From Xanthobacteraceae bacterium (GTDB lineage: Bacteria > Pseudomonadota > Alphaproteobacteria > Rhizobiales > Xanthobacteraceae), in contig JASHRR010000252.1 in the NCBI GenBank assembly GCA_030037185.1, positions 1 to 7,377 of the forward strand: 7,377 bases of DNA, written 5' to 3'. The position numbers and the translations under genes are program-made. The stretch's first letter is position 1. The number at the start of each line of letters is the position of its first letter. Below the pieces are notes generated by a model that searched no databases, had not been told where the DNA came from, and saw only the letters and a list, made by a program, of their open reading frames with translations. This document shows, in pieces, positions 1 to 5,660 of the stretch.

Positions 1-90
1 GGTCTCCAAATGGACCCGGCATCGTGCCCCGTGCCTTGTGCGGGGATTCTCCACTGTTCATCCGAATTGAGCAAAACAGCTGTCGGTTGG

Positions 91-109
91 CGATCCAATT
101 TCCGGATCG
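91..109 (-). terminator. Weak hairpin downstream of the leftmost minus-strand unit
   Basis: Perfect 6-bp arms CGATCC and GGATCG enclose a 7-base loop (AATTTCC). The hairpin lies 16 bases past the stop of the 84-aa ORF and could end the metallopeptidase transcript. There is no T-tract on either side, so it does not meet the usual intrinsic-terminator pattern. A second small hairpin (CCCCG/CGGGG, 27-45) lies further out. No gene is seen in 1-124. Confidence 0.2.
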
Positions 110-124
110 GCCACAGCCGAGCCT

Positions 125-379
125 TTATGCAATCGAAGGCCGGAACATAGAGAAGTTGATGGCGAAGCTCACCGCGGCATGAGACTCGCCAATGTGAGCG
201 GTGTTGGACCCTTCGCCTCGAGCAATCAGCACGGAGGTCGCGATGCCGCGCGGCAGCAGCCGATAGATGCCGCCCGCCGGGGTCACTCGATCGAAGACCG
301 ACCCAACCTCCTGGGTCGAGGCACTGATGTCGGGACCGAAAGGTGTGAGCGCCTTCGCCTGGCGGTCACTTGGCCACAT
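125..379 (-). CDS. Possible 84-aa hypothetical protein overlapping the end of the metallopeptidase gene
   Basis: An ATG at 379 lies inside the last codons of the upstream DUF4344 gene, in another frame, and overlaps its stop by 14 bases. Such an overlap would allow translational coupling. The predicted product begins MWPSDRQAKALTPFG and ends INFSMFRPSIA. I do not recognise a family. There is no clear signal peptide, membrane span or metal motif, and composition is only weakly protein-like. It could be a real small partner of the peptidase, the head of a gene cut short by rearrangement, or a chance frame. I favour caution because no homology is apparent and the Shine-Dalgarno signal is not evident. 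Confidence 0.25.
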   Translation of the reverse strand: MWPSDRQAKALTPFGPDISASTQEVGSVFDRVTPAGGIYRLLPRGIATSVLIARGEGSNTAHIGESHAAVSFAINFSMFRPSIA

Positions 380-1385
380 GCCGCTTTGAGTTGTCGGAGT
401 CGAGCTTGGTCTTCTTCGTGAACAGAGCGCTGGTGGCACCGTTCATCTCCATCGCGACCTTGTCGAGCGTGCCGGCCGGCGCCTCATGCGCCACGCTGAC
501 CCGCGCAACGTTCTTTGATACGAGACCCTGGTCCTGCACAGTGCCGTTTGTGGTGTAGCCGTCGTAAAGATCGAAGAAGTCGTCTGCCAGTTCGTAGCAC
601 AGGGTTTCGGTGTTGGCTGACGAAACCCACGCCGCGTTGGCGTCACCGCAGCTCGCCATGACCATCTTGATCGGATGCGGAAGAGCGTAACGACTCGACG
701 CATAATCCGACAGAGCTTCCAGAAGCGCCACGGACTGGAACGACCTCGCGTAGCGCTCCAGATGGCCCTGGCCGGCTTCGTAGAAAACCTCGATGGTCGC
801 GGTCGGCTCGCGGTCGGCATGCCGGTGTGATTCGAGCAACGAATGCCAAGCGTATTTCGCGTCCTCGTAGTCGTTTGTGCACGTGCGCTGACGATCCTGC
901 GGCATGCGGACCCAGTCTGCCAGTTCCTTGAACTGCTCCTGGTCGGAGCCAACCATCAAACAGATGATCTGGTAGGCGCGCTGCCTGTCGAGGCCGTGCG
1001 CATCGGAGAAGTCGAATTCCTCGCGTTTTGTGCGGTCGCGGCGGTCCGACAGGAACAGGCCTCGCGCAGCCTGAACGAGCACGTTGATGGAAAACTCGGA
1101 GCCGGCATCGAGAAGGGCAATGGTGGCAAACGAATCGGCGGCATCCTCGGCGCGGCCCAGCGTCGGCAGATGGAACTGATCGGCGAGCGCATGCCCCATT
1201 TCGTGCAAGCCGACGAAGAGCACGTTGCCGATGACGAAGTCAGTGACGTCTCGCTGCTTGGCGAGCGTCGTCTCGATGCGCGCCTCAGGGTGGTTAGGGG
1301 CGACATTTTGATGCCTGGAGGCTGCGAAGGCGTTCGAAGCGGCGCCGATCGTGAGGGCCAGAGCCAGGATGATTTTCCTAAACAT
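366..1385 (-). CDS. DUF4344-family putative secreted metallopeptidase
   Basis: A 339-aa protein. Residues 1-21 form a signal peptide: basic MFRK, a hydrophobic core, then A-F-A before A22. The mature protein should therefore be exported to the periplasm or beyond. The motif HEMGH at residues 61-65 is a zincin-type HExxH. It is followed by GRAEDAADSFA (77-87), whose acidic residues at 80-81 are candidates for the third zinc ligand. Near the C-terminus the family-like block CGDANAAW...TLCYEL is present, with two cysteines that could form a disulfide in an exported protein. These features match the DUF4344 putative metallopeptidase family, whose substrate is unknown. The ATG at 1385 is chosen because it gives the signal peptide directly. 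The gene is divergent from the small membrane-protein gene across a region with four palindromic operators, one pair of which sits on its own promoter. I infer repression by a TetR-type regulator encoded elsewhere. Confidence 0.85.
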   Translation of the reverse strand: MFRKIILALALTIGAASNAFAASRHQNVAPNHPEARIETTLAKQRDVTDFVIGNVLFVGLHEMGHALADQFHLPTLGRAEDAADSFATIALLDAGSEFSINVLVQAARGLFLSDRRDRTKREEFDFSDAHGLDRQRAYQIICLMVGSDQEQFKELADWVRMPQDRQRTCTNDYEDAKYAWHSLLESHRHADREPTATIEVFYEAGQGHLERYARSFQSVALLEALSDYASSRYALPHPIKMVMASCGDANAAWVSSANTETLCYELADDFFDLYDGYTTNGTVQDQGLVSKNVARVSVAHEAPAGTLDKVAMEMNGATSALFTKKTKLDSDNSKRHVAK

Positions 1386-1400
1386 GGCTTTCTGTGATAA

Positions 1401-1429
1401 CTTATTTGTTGACCGAACCGTTCAGTCAA
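1401..1429 (-). promoter_or_regulatory. Probable sigma-70-type promoter of the DUF4344 gene
   Basis: On the minus strand, TTGACT (1429-1424) is followed after exactly 17 bp by AATAAG (1406-1401), four of six matches to TATAAT. Transcription would begin around 1394, giving a leader of roughly ten bases before the ATG at 1385. The -35 box lies inside palindrome 1410-1428 and the spacer is covered by it, so a protein bound there would block RNA polymerase. The second palindrome, 1455-1473, lies just upstream. Confidence 0.5.
1410..1428. promoter_or_regulatory. TetR-type palindromic operator 1
   Basis: TGACCGAACCGTTCAGTCA is a 19-bp palindrome around a central C, with one mismatched pair (G/A in the right arm). 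It overlaps the -35 box and spacer of the minus-strand promoter. It is one of four copies between 1410 and 1741. Its centre is 45 bp from operator 2. Confidence 0.75.
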
Positions 1430-1454
1430 ATAAGAGTCAATGGACAGAAATCAA

Positions 1455-1473
1455 TGACCGAACCGTTCGGTCA
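1455..1473. promoter_or_regulatory. TetR-type palindromic operator 2
   Basis: TGACCGAACCGTTCGGTCA is a perfect 9+1+9 palindrome, upstream of the metallopeptidase promoter. The exact repetition of the same palindrome four times in 330 bp makes a specific dimeric repressor site very likely. The pattern GACCGAAC-N-GTTCGGTC is typical of TetR-family operators. Confidence 0.8.
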
Positions 1474-1674
1474 AATCAAATTGATCCGCGAATCGAGATG
1501 ATAGGATTCGAAAAGCCGCCCCGGTTTCCCTCGGATGGCGACTAGAGCTTGTCAGTCGCTCGGCACCAACAACCGCTGGCACAGTGATCGTGAACAACAA
1601 TTGGCCACCGCTCAACAATTGGGCATTGAAAAAGGCCCCGACGCTCACGGACCGTTCACGTTTGCTTGAAGTGA

Positions 1675-1693
1675 TGACCGAACGGTTCGGTCA
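1675..1693. promoter_or_regulatory. TetR-type palindromic operator 3
   Basis: TGACCGAACGGTTCGGTCA is a perfect palindrome around a central G. It ends two bases before the consensus -35 box (TTGACA) of the plus-strand promoter. A bound dimer here would sit against or overlap the sigma-70 contact region. Confidence 0.8.
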
Positions 1694-1695
1694 TA

Positions 1696-1723
1696 TTGAC
1701 ATCCAAAGCCAAGATAAGATATT
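1696..1723 (+). promoter_or_regulatory. Probable sigma-70-type promoter of the small membrane-protein gene
   Basis: A perfect TTGACA -35 (1696-1701) is followed after 16 bp by GATATT (1718-1723, four of six matches to TATAAT). The start point would fall at about 1730, inside operator 4, and operator 3 lies just upstream of the -35. The promoter is thus boxed in by two operators, a classic repression layout. The gene start at 1758 has a strong AGGAGG 5 bp ahead. Confidence 0.55.
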
Positions 1724-1741
1724 GAACGAACCGTTCGGTCA
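1723..1741. promoter_or_regulatory. TetR-type palindromic operator 4
   Basis: TGAACGAACCGTTCGGTCA is a 19-bp palindrome with one mismatched pair. It touches the end of the -10 box and covers the expected transcription start of the plus-strand gene. Its centre is 48 bp from operator 3. It lies just before the AGGAGG (1747-1752) of the next gene. Confidence 0.75.
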
Positions 1742-1757
1742 GTTTTAGGAGGCGAAC

Positions 1758-1988
1758 ATGTTCAGATACCGGTCAGAGCCGACCCGACCCGAAGAAGCAT
1801 ACGGCGAATGGGCGAACTTTCCAGCGAACTCAAACTGGCGGGAAGCAAATCGCGTCCCTCACCGGCAGGCCAAAACCGGGGGAAGCCTGATGATGACATT
1901 TGTCGCGATAGCGCTACGCGGCTTGCTGGTTACGACCACCGCAGTAGCGATTGTTGCCTACCTGCTTCTTACCAACTCTCACATATAG
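1758..1988 (+). CDS. Small hypothetical membrane protein with one C-terminal span
   Basis: A 76-aa protein preceded by AGGAGG (1747-1752) with a 5-base spacer, the best ribosome site in the window. The N-terminal 44 residues are polar and charged (MFRYRSEPTRPEEAYGEW...). Residues about 47-72 (MTFVAIALRGLLVTTTAVAIVAYLLL) form one hydrophobic helix, and the protein ends shortly after. An internal ATG at 1890 also has a purine-rich stretch (GGGGGAAG) ahead and would give a 32-aa single-span peptide. I do not recognise a family. It could be a genuine small membrane protein induced when the TetR-type repressor is released. Alternatively it is the truncated head of a longer membrane protein, for example an efflux adaptor, whose remainder was lost, since the next 300 bp are non-coding. 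Tight operator control suggests the promoter once served, or still serves, a stress or export gene. Confidence 0.5.
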   Translation: MFRYRSEPTRPEEAYGEWANFPANSNWREANRVPHRQAKTGGSLMMTFVAIALRGLLVTTTAVAIVAYLLLTNSHI

Positions 1989-2301
1989 GACCTCAGGGAA
2001 ACGTGCCCTCGGTTGACGCTTGGCTTGAGCGCGCTCCTACCATCGCGTGTAAGCCGATTCGTGGCGATCAACGTTCCAATCGGCAGTGCAAGCATTTCAT
2101 CGCAGAAGAGACGGCCATCGATTTCGGTTGTGATGTCTTGCTGGAATGCGATCAAGAGATTGACTGGTATAGAGTCCCAACCGTTACTCCGTAGGGTACT
2201 CGCAATATGGACCTGTTCCAATCTTCAAGTCCCTGGCAGCAATTCGTGCACGCAACGGCGACGTGTCGGTGTCGCCTGCGTCCCATTCGAGCTTGCTATT
2301 C
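1989..2301. other. Non-coding stretch between the small membrane-protein gene and ridA-like gene
   Basis: About 310 bases without a convincing gene. Open frames exist on both strands, but none has a ribosome site, a recognisable motif or protein-like composition. The only structure I see is a hairpin at 2257-2276. The stretch may hold the decayed remainder of a gene that followed the small membrane protein. Confidence 0.4.
2257..2276 (-). terminator. Candidate hairpin terminator after the RidA-like gene
   Basis: Arms GGCGAC (2257-2262) and GTCGCC (2271-2276) enclose an 8-base loop, beginning 25 bases past the ridA-like stop on the minus strand. No T-run follows, so intrinsic termination is doubtful. 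Confidence 0.25.
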
Positions 2302-2988
2302 TTAGCGCCTTGCTGTCACCTCGATCTCGACGAGCTTGCCGGGCGTTGAATAGCCCTCGACCAGCTCGATCTCAGCATTTTCGAGCGGCACCGGCACGAT
2401 CGCCGAGGCAATATCGAGCACCGACTGCGGCTTCTCGCTCTTGTGAAGCATGAACGAGACGCGCACCACGTTGTGCCAGTCGCATCCATTCTCCTTGAGA
2501 CGCGCGCCGGCGCGCGGCAGGATTTCGGCGCATTGCTCCTTGAGGGTCGGCAACTGGTCGTTCGTCATGCCCGCGTGAAAGACCAATGGACCCCAGACGA
2601 GGTGCCGGATGAAAACCGCCACCGGCTCCATCTCGGTGACTTTGCGCGGCACGCCCTCGGTCGGCGCCGCCATCGCCCAGAGCTCGAGTGCCACGTCGGA
2701 GTACCAATCGAGATGGTCCGGTGAGATGAAGCTCGAGGTCGCCGCGCGGGCCTGACCGGAGAAGGCCCGTCCGCGCGCAGCGCTTACGATGTTGCGTGCG
2801 TCTCGCGTGCGGCCGTAGACGCGAGTGCGCACGACATTCTTGTCGAGGGCAAGCCCAAGCGAAGCAAGCTCCGGGCCCGCGCGGTCGAAAAGACCCTGTG
2901 ACTGTTTTTCGAGCGATTGGCCTGGCTCGCCTTCCAGCCAAATGTATCCGAAACGCTGACCCTGCCAGTTGTAGATTCGCTTGCGCAT
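2302..2988 (-). CDS. Two-domain RidA/YjgF/UK114-family protein
   Basis: A 228-aa protein. The ATG at 2988 is chosen because AGGGAGGG (3000-2993) lies 4 bases ahead; a frame open to 3030 upstream lacks such a site. Residues about 10-108 and 120-227 each resemble a RidA (YjgF/YER057c/UK114) domain. The first includes ELASLGLALDKNVVRTRVYGR and SDVALELWAM. The second includes CDWHNVVRVSFML and the family-like ending LVEIEVTAR. Single-domain RidA proteins hydrolyse reactive enamine/imine intermediates made by PLP enzymes, using a conserved arginine. In domain 1, an arginine at about residue 81 could fill that role. In domain 2 the equivalent stretch (PLENAEIELVEGY) appears to lack it, so domain 2 may be structural or bind another ligand. 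Length is about double the usual 110-130 aa. A cytosolic role in metabolite damage control or amine catabolism is inferred; no partner enzyme is seen nearby. Confidence 0.8.
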   Translation of the reverse strand: MRKRIYNWQGQRFGYIWLEGEPGQSLEKQSQGLFDRAGPELASLGLALDKNVVRTRVYGRTRDARNIVSAARGRAFSGQARAATSSFISPDHLDWYSDVALELWAMAAPTEGVPRKVTEMEPVAVFIRHLVWGPLVFHAGMTNDQLPTLKEQCAEILPRAGARLKENGCDWHNVVRVSFMLHKSEKPQSVLDIASAIVPVPLENAEIELVEGYSTPGKLVEIEVTARR

Positions 2989-3036
2989 TGATCCCTCCCT
3001 TGCAGCGGTGGCGCCTTGCCTGCAGGTCACTTGCTT

Positions 3037-3393
3037 CTACTCGCGACGTGCCGCACGAATCCAATTAAGCAAAATGCCGGCAATCCCGTCGCTATTGGTA
3101 TCGCACATGTCCATGTGATCGTCGCCCAAGACCCGAAAAGCGGGCTCTTGCGCGGTCTCGGCAGCGAGAGAAAGGCGGTTAGGGCCCACTGGAACACCGC
3201 AACGTCCACTACGCCGCTCCCTTTCTGAACACCGACCAAGGGGGTAGCTTTTACCACAAGATGCAAGAGGAGCATCCGAATTGTCGCGGACGAACCAGCC
3301 ATTGTGCTGCCCGGGAAAGTATCCCGCGTCCCAGGCCGTGCCCTGGCAATTCCGCGAACGGTCGCCGCCGGCACGCAGAAGTGCGGTAGGCAC
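3037..3393 (-). pseudogene. Possible frameshifted alpha/beta-hydrolase C-terminal remnant
   Basis: Two overlapping minus-strand frames appear to complement one another. The frame from 3393 ends with FRVLGDDHMDMCDTNSDG then IAGILLNWIRAARRE, which resembles the end of an alpha/beta hydrolase: an acidic-His stretch with a candidate catalytic His in DDHMDM, then a terminal amphipathic helix. The other frame (3374-3027) carries PLVGVQKGSGVVDVAVFQWAL just before it. Joining them with a shift near 3165-3185 gives a smoother protein-like sequence than either alone. I see no catalytic Ser motif and no start. The family is therefore a guess, and the stretch could simply be a hypothetical gene in one frame. 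It lies just upstream of the RidA-like gene in the same direction. Confidence 0.3.
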
Positions 3394-3439
3394 TGGCTAT
3401 ACGCGGCTACCCAACGTCAAATCAGCGAACAATAGCTTG

Positions 3440-3652
3440 TCACGGGCCGAGCCGAGCCGTTCTCACAGCAGCGAGCGCAAAAAAGCTGCCCTGACGAAGC
3501 ATCTGTTGGCCGTCTGCCCCGAATGTCCCGACCAAATGTATGTCGCCTCCTGCCAGCGGGATGATCGTTTTCGCATTGATTGCCAAGTGGTTTTGAGCCC
3601 GACGTCGCTGCGCCATGTGTTTGAGGTGCGGGACCGGTGTGTCCGTCTTCAC
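3440..3652 (-). pseudogene. Short ORF coupled to the sigma gene; probable truncated NrsF start
   Basis: The sigma stop codon overlaps a GTG start as GTGA, the usual spacing between an ECF sigma gene and its anti-sigma gene. The 70-aa product begins V/M-K-T-D-T, like the start of DUF1109/NrsF proteins (compare MKTAHLINAL in the intact copy at 5090). After these few residues the sequence becomes hydrophilic (HLKHMAQRRRAQNHLA) and has no membrane span, unlike NrsF with six. I infer that the original downstream anti-sigma gene was cut just after its start and replaced by unrelated DNA, and that the short peptide is not functional. The alternative is that the match is chance and the ORF is spurious. 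The DNA between 3394 and 3648 otherwise shows no gene. Confidence 0.35.
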
Positions 3653-4206
3653 CAGCTCTTGTCCCGATACAGCGCTGCTAACGTTTTGAGCGCCCGATGC
3701 AATGCAACGCGGACGGAGCCCTCGGTCATATGAAGTCGGTCGGCGGTCTCGCGCACGCTGCTTCCATAAATCGAAATTGACTTGACGATTTCGCGCTGCC
3801 GTACCGTCAGCCGTGCGAGAAGCGCGTCGATCTCGCCATCAGATACGCTGTCAGCGTGATCTTCCACACCGAGCGTGTCGATCACGTCCTCGATTGGCGA
3901 AACAACATACCGGCCGCGCCGTCGCGTGGCGTCAATGAGCTTGTTGCGGATGATGGCCGCGATCCAGGGGCCGATGGGTCTCGATTGATCCCAGGTCCCT
4001 CGCTTGAGATGGATCGTCAGGAGAACTTCTTGCACGATGTCCTCCGCATCCACCTCGGCGATACCGGCGAGCCGGCAGCGGTGACGCGCCATCGCGCGCA
4101 GGGGCGGCGTCACTGAAACGAGGAACCGGCGATACGCAGCGGCATCACCCGAAATCGCCGCTCGCATCCACTCTGTCCAATCACCGTCCCGTGCCCAGGC
4201 GCTCAC
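3649..4206 (-). CDS. sigF: ECF RNA polymerase sigma factor, SigF type
   Basis: A 185-aa protein of typical ECF length. Region sigma-2 spans about residues 20-98, with DAEDIVQEVLLTIHL (53-67, core binding) and PWIAAIIRNKLIDATRRRGR (80-99, -10 recognition). After a variable linker, region sigma-4 (about 127-180) carries LLARLTVRQREIV and a helix-turn-helix around 151-172 (VRETADRLHMTEGSVRVALH) for -35 recognition. The GTG at 4206 is favoured by AAGGA at 4221-4217; an ATG at codon 14 is possible but would shorten the N-terminus. Association with a DUF1109/NrsF anti-sigma gene (4455-5090) places it with Caulobacter SigF-like factors, which are held at the membrane and released under heavy-metal or oxidative stress. 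The gene lies 248 bp downstream of nrsF rather than just ahead of it, and its stop overlaps the start of a short NrsF-like remnant. A target promoter is proposed ahead of doxX. The symbol is by analogy. Confidence 0.85.
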   Translation of the reverse strand: MSAWARDGDWTEWMRAAISGDAAAYRRFLVSVTPPLRAMARHRCRLAGIAEVDAEDIVQEVLLTIHLKRGTWDQSRPIGPWIAAIIRNKLIDATRRRGRYVVSPIEDVIDTLGVEDHADSVSDGEIDALLARLTVRQREIVKSISIYGSSVRETADRLHMTEGSVRVALHRALKTLAALYRDKSW

Positions 4207-4454
4207 GTCTTCATCGTCCTTCGATCGGATATATATGAGTGCCCATTTCAGCGGAGCCGTCTTAGATTTGGCGGTCTACAAAGCGAGGGCTCCATTCCGA
4301 GCAAATTCGAGCGGAACCGATCGAAATGGCTCGCGGGGCAGCACGCAGATCGGTTGACGAGGCCGTCAATCCTTCGCCTAGCGCGTCAGAGCAGTGCATC
4401 GTCCGCATAAGTCGAAAGAATGATCGGTTCGAGGCGACGAACTGGTGAGGGTCG

Positions 4455-5090
4455 TTACCATTTCAACAGCCGCAATCCGGCGAAATAGCCCACGGCCACG
4501 ACGACAACAACGGCTGATGAATACCAGACGGCAACGAAGAGGGGGCTGTCATCTGGACAATGCCATGCGTAGAGGAAGACGGCGACCCCGCTCGCCGCGA
4601 GGCCTGCGACCGCGCCGGCCAGTCCGGGTCGCGCGGGCGCACTCTGCCTGAGCGCAAAGAGCAGGCAGCCCAGGGGTGCCAGCGCCAGGGTCGGGATGAC
4701 GGTTAGGCAATACACGGAGTGCTGACCGATCAGGCGCGACACCCAGGACTGCGCTGGCGTCGCAAACAATTCGGCGAGGACGGCGAGGCCGATAAGAACG
4801 GGAACCGCGGCAAGCACGAAAGTCCATCGTCCGAGCGTCGCCTCTGGACGACCTACCTCGGCCAGGGCGCCCGCCGCGCCAGACAGGAGTGTCAGCGCCA
4901 ACAAGAACTTGAACTGGACGCGCACGGTGTGGCCGGCCACAGAAATATCAGGGCGGAGGCCGACACCGAACACGAATATCGCAACGGCAATCACTACGCC
5001 TACGGCAAAGGCCGTCGCGAGGCTGTTTGACAGCCTCCATCTCACAGGCGCATCCTGCGTCAGCGCGTTAATCAGGTGAGCAGTCTTCAT
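4455..5090 (-). CDS. nrsF: NrsF/DUF1109-family transmembrane anti-sigma factor
   Basis: A 211-aa inner-membrane protein. The ATG at 5090 is preferred over the TTG just ahead, because the family starts M-K-T. Six hydrophobic spans lie near residues 25-45, 60-80, 90-110, 125-147, 156-175 and 186-205. The N-terminus (MKTAHLINALTQDAPV) is cytoplasmic and should bind the sigma factor. Cysteines at 128, 142 and 178 are present. C128 in YCLTVIPTLALAPLGC and C178 in WHCPDDSPLFVAVWY are 50 residues apart, the same spacing as the two conserved cysteines of Caulobacter NrsF (131 and 181), which are needed for sensing. Length and motifs are those of an intact family member. It lies 248 bp upstream of the sigma gene on the same strand, the reverse of the usual sigma-first order. 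Its start codon shares one base (TGATG) with the stop of an ORF running out of an IS5-type remnant. It has no strong ribosome site, so reduced expression after rearrangement is possible. Confidence 0.85.
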   Translation of the reverse strand: MKTAHLINALTQDAPVRWRLSNSLATAFAVGVVIAVAIFVFGVGLRPDISVAGHTVRVQFKFLLALTLLSGAAGALAEVGRPEATLGRWTFVLAAVPVLIGLAVLAELFATPAQSWVSRLIGQHSVYCLTVIPTLALAPLGCLLFALRQSAPARPGLAGAVAGLAASGVAVFLYAWHCPDDSPLFVAVWYSSAVVVVVAVGYFAGLRLLKW

Positions 5091-5218
5091 CAAGTCGACT
5101 CGATTTCATTTCGGAAAGTCCGCATGTCGGGCGTTGCCGGATGCGTCTGGCAAATTAGACAATTACACCACGCTGAAGGTTCTTCAAGGTATTCAGTATC
5201 CTTATATCCCTTATCCAA

Positions 5219-5428
5219 GCCTTTGTTGGTGGCGCTGCTGCGGTTCGGGATGACCGGCAAAACGCCTTTTTCTTTAACCTGCTGAGGCACCTTTTCGCTG
5301 CTATAGGCCTTATCCGCACTGACCGCCAACAGCGACCATGGGGTGTTCAGCACTTCTTCTACCCCTGACTGTCGTGGACTTCGCTGGCGGCAACGGTGAC
5401 CGTTCGTCAGGTGCACAGCCGACGCCAT
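5219..5428 (-). pseudogene. IS5-family transposase remnant
   Basis: About 70 residues match the middle of an IS5-type DDE transposase. VHLTNGH corresponds to the usual FHLTGGQ block. It is followed by a degraded stretch, then LLAVSADKAYSSEKV, the block holding the second catalytic Asp (here residue 39), and GVLPVIPNRSS, the typical A/G-x-PVIPxR motif. The N-terminal DDE half and the C-terminal half with the catalytic Glu (the usual YxxRxxIExxFxxLK region) are missing. The frame instead runs on into unrelated residues (LICQTHPATPDMR) to a stop at 5090. No terminal inverted repeats are recognisable. The remnant lies between nrsF and doxX, and could mark the event that separated parts of the sigma-factor gene cluster. 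Confidence 0.65.
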
Positions 5429-5476
5429 GACGACTGCGCGAGTGCCTTATCCTTTATTTTTGGATGGTTATCCGTC

Positions 5477-5498
5477 CATCTCGCAAGCCTGCGAGATG
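5477..5498. other. Strong perfect hairpin, 9-bp arms
   Basis: Arms CATCTCGCA (5477-5485) and TGCGAGATG (5490-5498) pair perfectly around a 4-base loop AGCC. There is no T-run on the plus strand. On the minus strand, AAAAATAAAGG lies further downstream but is not a U-tract. It could be a bidirectional terminator between the IS remnant and doxX, a remnant of a mobile-element end, or a protein-binding palindrome. Confidence 0.45.
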
Positions 5499-5633
5499 TC
5501 CGTCGGCTGTGCGCTCGTCCGTCGAGCCCCCGATCGGCACTTTGCTATTTTTAAGTATGAACCACGGACCTCGTAGGTGATTGCCACACAACGAGGACAT
5601 GGAATGCCGTCGCAATCACACTCTTGTGAGAGC

Positions 5634-5660
5634 GTAACGAACCGGCCGACCGGAACGTAT
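5634..5660 (+). promoter_or_regulatory. Candidate ECF (SigF-type) promoter of doxX
   Basis: GTAACG (5634-5639), 16 bp, then CGTAT (5656-5660). ECF promoters typically carry an AAC-containing -35 and a CGT/CGA-type -10 at 16-17 bp spacing. Caulobacter SigF targets are reported with a GTAACC-type -35 and CGAA-type -10. Start near 5666 would give a leader of about 125 bases before the doxX ATG at 5790. This would make doxX a target of the sigma factor encoded at 3649-4206. Confidence 0.4.

Noticed and set aside
843..1397. A 184-codon plus-strand frame opposite the metallopeptidase gene
   Set aside because: It is the antisense shadow of the DUF4344 gene, which has a signal peptide, HEMGH motif and family-like cysteines; the plus frame has none of these.
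1646..1662. A possible fifth operator (GGACCGTTCACG)
   Set aside because: Only one half resembles the palindrome and the arms do not pair, so it fails the 9+1+9 symmetry seen in the other four.
1808..2194. A 128-codon plus-strand frame overlapping the small membrane-protein gene
   Set aside because: No ribosome site, no motif, and it overlaps a frame with AGGAGG and a clear membrane span.
2989..3030. Extended N-terminus of the RidA-like protein
   Set aside because: The AGGGAGGG site lies inside this stretch directly ahead of the ATG at 2988, and the extra 14 residues are not family-like.
3281..3733. A 150-codon plus-strand frame
   Set aside because: Its end overlaps the sigma gene antisense, its composition is Ser/Arg/Cys-rich without motifs, and it has no ribosome site.
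4437..4460. GTAACG on the minus strand as an ECF promoter for the sigma gene
   Set aside because: The -10 at the required spacing reads CGCC, the AAC lies within the nrsF stop region, and the leader would be over 200 bases; too weak to report as a feature.
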